DNA of 15,635 nt from Baffinella frigidus (taxonomy: Eukaryota > Cryptophyceae > Cryptomonadales > Baffinellaceae): NCBI GenBank assembly GCA_026770585.1, contig MU646795.1:42392-58026 (forward strand). The letters are read 5' to 3'. Below the pieces are notes generated by a model. That model was given only the letters and a program-made list of their open reading frames with translations, was not told the DNA's origin and made no database searches. Shown here in pieces: positions 14,489 through 15,635 of this stretch. The translations under genes and the position numbers were made by a program. Within the stretch, counting starts at the first letter, position 1, and each line of letters begins with the position of its first letter.

Positions 14489-14655
14489 TGCTGACGGACC
14501 TGGTCATAATCCGCTGACGGACCTGGTCATAATGCTGGTCATAATTCCATCTGGAATGTTCTTTACAACTGGTCACCTGGTCATAATTCCTTCTGGTTAT
14601 GACCAGTCTCCTGGTCATAATTCCTGGTTTACACCAGTCACCTGGTCATAATTCC
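14489..14655 (+). repeat. CTGGTCATAA array
   Basis: CTGGTCATAA occurs six times in the forward direction (from about 14500, 14523, 14535, 14578, 14611 and 14642) and once inverted (TTATGACCAG at 14597-14606). The first two lie in an exact-but-one 22-bp duplication that includes GCTGACGGACC. The inverted copy gives a perfect 10-bp stem with the copy at 14578. Confidence 0.9.
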
Positions 14656-14809
14656 CTGGATGCGTCTCTTCGGAGCTCCGAGGGGATTGCGTGTCGAGAT
14701 CACGACAGCGGAACCCACCCCTGCAAGAACTTGAAGAGACGCCCCGCCAATTGAGGGACGCCCCGTGAATTAAGGCGGTCCCTACACCACTGTGGCCCAT
14801 CCAAAATGG

Positions 14810-14840
14810 AAAAAACATGACGCGGAGCGTCATGTTTTTT
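14810..14840. repeat. 14-bp-stem hairpin with flanking A and T runs
   Basis: AAAAAACATGACGC, a GGA loop and GCGTCATGTTTTTT pair perfectly. It looks like a bidirectional intrinsic terminator of bacteria, but the surroundings are eukaryotic, so I call only the structure. Confidence 0.85.
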
Positions 14841-14850
14841 TCATTCCCCT

Positions 14851-14904
14851 CACGTGGCGCGAAGCGCCACGTGTTGGCGCGAAGCGCCGTTGAGCGCGAA
14901 GCGC
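14851..14904. repeat. Three tandem GCGAAGC mini-hairpins
   Basis: CACGTGGCGC-GAA-GCGCCACGTG is a perfect 10-bp stem; GGCGC-GAA-GCGCC (14876-14888) and GCGC-GAA-GCGC (about 14894-14904) follow. Each has a GCGAAGC centre. The third is followed by CACGTGTTG, as is the first, so the unit seems to have been copied. Confidence 0.88.
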
Positions 14905-14983
14905 CACGTGTTGAGTCACATATAAATCTCATCACGTCCGAACACATGCCTTATGCACGGACGTGTTGTCTGTAGTAAAATGA

Positions 14984-15013
14984 GGACAAAAGCGGATATA
15001 TCCGTTTTTGTCC
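14984..15013. repeat. 30-bp near-perfect palindrome
   Basis: GGACAAAAGCGGATA pairs with TATCCGTTTTTGTCC; the only exception is a G-T pair. An alternative partner, TTTTATCCGCAGCTGTCCTC at about 15025-15044, could pair with the same left half, allowing two different folds. Confidence 0.85.
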
Positions 15014-15049
15014 GAAAATGAGCAATTTTATCCGCAGCTGTCCTCGACC

Positions 15050-15263
15050 CCCCACTCGAGGCTAGAAATGTGACTATTTTAAAACATGATTTTTTTACAA
15101 ACGAAGAAAAAAAAAAGAGGTGTAGTAATTTTCACACAAATAGGGGCGTTTGGTCACGAATTTGACATGAATCTGTCAGATACGTGACCAAGCCTGCCCG
15201 TGACTGGTACCAAATTTAACAAACCCACATTTGGAATACCCCCTTTTTCAGCCTCGAGTGGAC
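15050..15263. mobile_element. Foldback element with TTGGTCACG centre
   Basis: CCACTCGAGGCT at about 15051 is mirrored as AGCCTCGAGTGG at about 15250-15261. In the centre TTGGTCACG (15150) faces CGTGACCAA (15183). GGTGTAGTAATTTTCACACA resembles the F3/F4 arm motif. Arms between the centre and the ends are only weakly alike, so this is an old or composite element. Confidence 0.5.
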
Positions 15264-15274
15264 AACCAACAACA

Positions 15275-15310
15275 TGTGTGCCCCTCGGCATCCTTGATGT
15301 CCTCTGGCCC
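15275..15310 (-). pseudogene. Ankyrin-like fragment, copy 2
   Basis: The minus strand reads GPEDIKDAEGHT, matching GADLDMKDFEGHT of the fragment at 15472-15635. In ankyrin repeats this stretch is the turn between the end of one repeat and the start of the next (consensus GAD.N.KD..G.TPL). The frame departs into unrelated sequence on both sides. Adjacent bases (about 15306-15340) are an inverted copy of the CCGGATA-TTGGTC sequence at 11.75 kb. Confidence 0.4.
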
Positions 15311-15428
15311 CCGATTATCCGGGGGTAACGGGACCAATTCCAAAAAACAAATGAAGAAAAGGCTCCAAGAACGGGCACCGGATAACCCTCTCAGGGCCTT
15401 GCGTGGATATGGAAAGTCTTGTAGATAA

Positions 15429-15471
15429 TAAAGTTGGTTTCAATGAAATGTACTAGACAGAACAGTGTTTA
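15429..15471. other. AATAAA-containing spacer
   Basis: AATAAA begins here at about 15427 on the + strand, next to the end of a short open frame of doubtful reality. Nothing else is seen. Confidence 0.2.
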
Positions 15472-15635
15472 CTAGGGACGGGAGGTGACCTTGGCTTCCC
15501 GCAAGGGGGTGTGCCCCTCGAAATCCTTCATGTCCAGGTCTGCCCCGTACCCCACCAGCGTTACGCCTGTCCACGCGAGGCGGAGCACACACCATTCAGA
15601 GAGAGAGGGAGGGAGGGAGGGAGGGAGGGAGGGAG
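15472..15635 (-). CDS. Partial ankyrin-repeat exon, C-terminal end
   Basis: The minus-strand frame is open from the window edge to a TAG. It reads VTLVGYGADLDMKDFEGHTP followed by LREAKVTSRP. GAD, KD, G and TPL are in the spacing of the ankyrin consensus. An acceptor-like GTGGACAG|GCG lies 5' of this, after a CT-rich stretch, so the coding part may begin at about 15567. Ankyrin repeats bind protein partners; no specific role can be assigned. The downstream part (EAKVTSRP) departs from the consensus, so this is a half repeat plus tail. It may be functional, with the rest beyond the window, or decayed like its two relatives. Confidence 0.42.
   Translation of the reverse strand, partial: PSLPPSLPPSLSEWCVLRLAWTGVTLVGYGADLDMKDFEGHTPLREAKVTSRP
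15606..15635 (+). repeat. GGGA microsatellite at the window edge
   Basis: Tandem GGGA units, about seven, run out of the window, preceded by GAGAGAGA. On the minus strand it is a CCCT tract just 5' of the ankyrin-like exon and could serve as an intron pyrimidine tract. Confidence 0.95.

Noticed and set aside
14489-14655. CRISPR array
   Set aside because: Repeats are 10 bp, spacing is irregular and one copy is inverted; no cas genes are present.
14810-14841. Bacterial intrinsic terminator
   Set aside because: The shape fits, but there is no bacterial gene nearby and the rest of the window is eukaryotic in character.

Overview
The window looks like nuclear, non-coding, repeat-dominated DNA of a eukaryote. 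Three things point that way: degenerate arrays of the seven-base telomere-type repeat CCCTAAA/TTTAGGG, many short foldback elements that resemble miniature inverted-repeat transposons (MITEs), and almost no convincing coding sequence. The TTTAGGG type is known from plants, many algae, dinoflagellates and chromerids, so one of those lineages is most likely; the sequence alone does not say which. I see no bacterial operon, rRNA gene, intact tRNA gene, CRISPR array or complete transposase.

Layout. 0-1.1 kb: three copies of a ~118 bp foldback element (family F1, ends CAGGGGTACCTCGCTC) in otherwise featureless DNA. 1.1-2.1 kb: a small ~20 bp tandem repeat. 2.16-3.15 kb: a mosaic of three reused sequence modules plus a ~200 bp inverted-repeat element. 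3.2-4.1 kb: the best candidate for a real gene, a possible two-exon gene on the + strand with a splice acceptor, GC-rich third codon positions and an AATAAA signal; its product is not recognised. 4.1-4.9 kb: a second kind of ~120 bp foldback element and short repeats. 4.9-6.25 kb: C-strand telomere-like DNA mixed with higher-order repeats. 5.9-9.5 kb: six more F1 copies, an inverted repeat 540 bp across, and several local duplications. 9.6-10.95 kb: GC-rich low-complexity DNA and a ~31 bp minisatellite. 11.0-12.83 kb: a dense cluster of palindromic elements, two of which share a conserved centre, plus a tRNA-like Pol III promoter candidate. 13.1-13.95 kb: G-strand telomere-like DNA with a 227 bp element inserted at a TA. 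14.0-15.1 kb: repeats duplicated from elsewhere in the window, a CTGGTCATAA array and very compact hairpins. 15.05-15.64 kb: another foldback and minus-strand fragments that read like ankyrin-repeat exons.

The main biology is mobile and structural: several families of non-autonomous foldback elements inserted beside and inside each other. The most notable points are the F1 family (nine copies in both orientations, with TA flanks), the recurrent TTGGTCACG motif in the palindrome cluster, the outward-facing telomere-like arrays, and the decayed ankyrin exons that share one C-terminal end. Most long open frames here are by-products of GC-rich repeats; the recurring peptide MSEVPLY is simply a translated F1 end.
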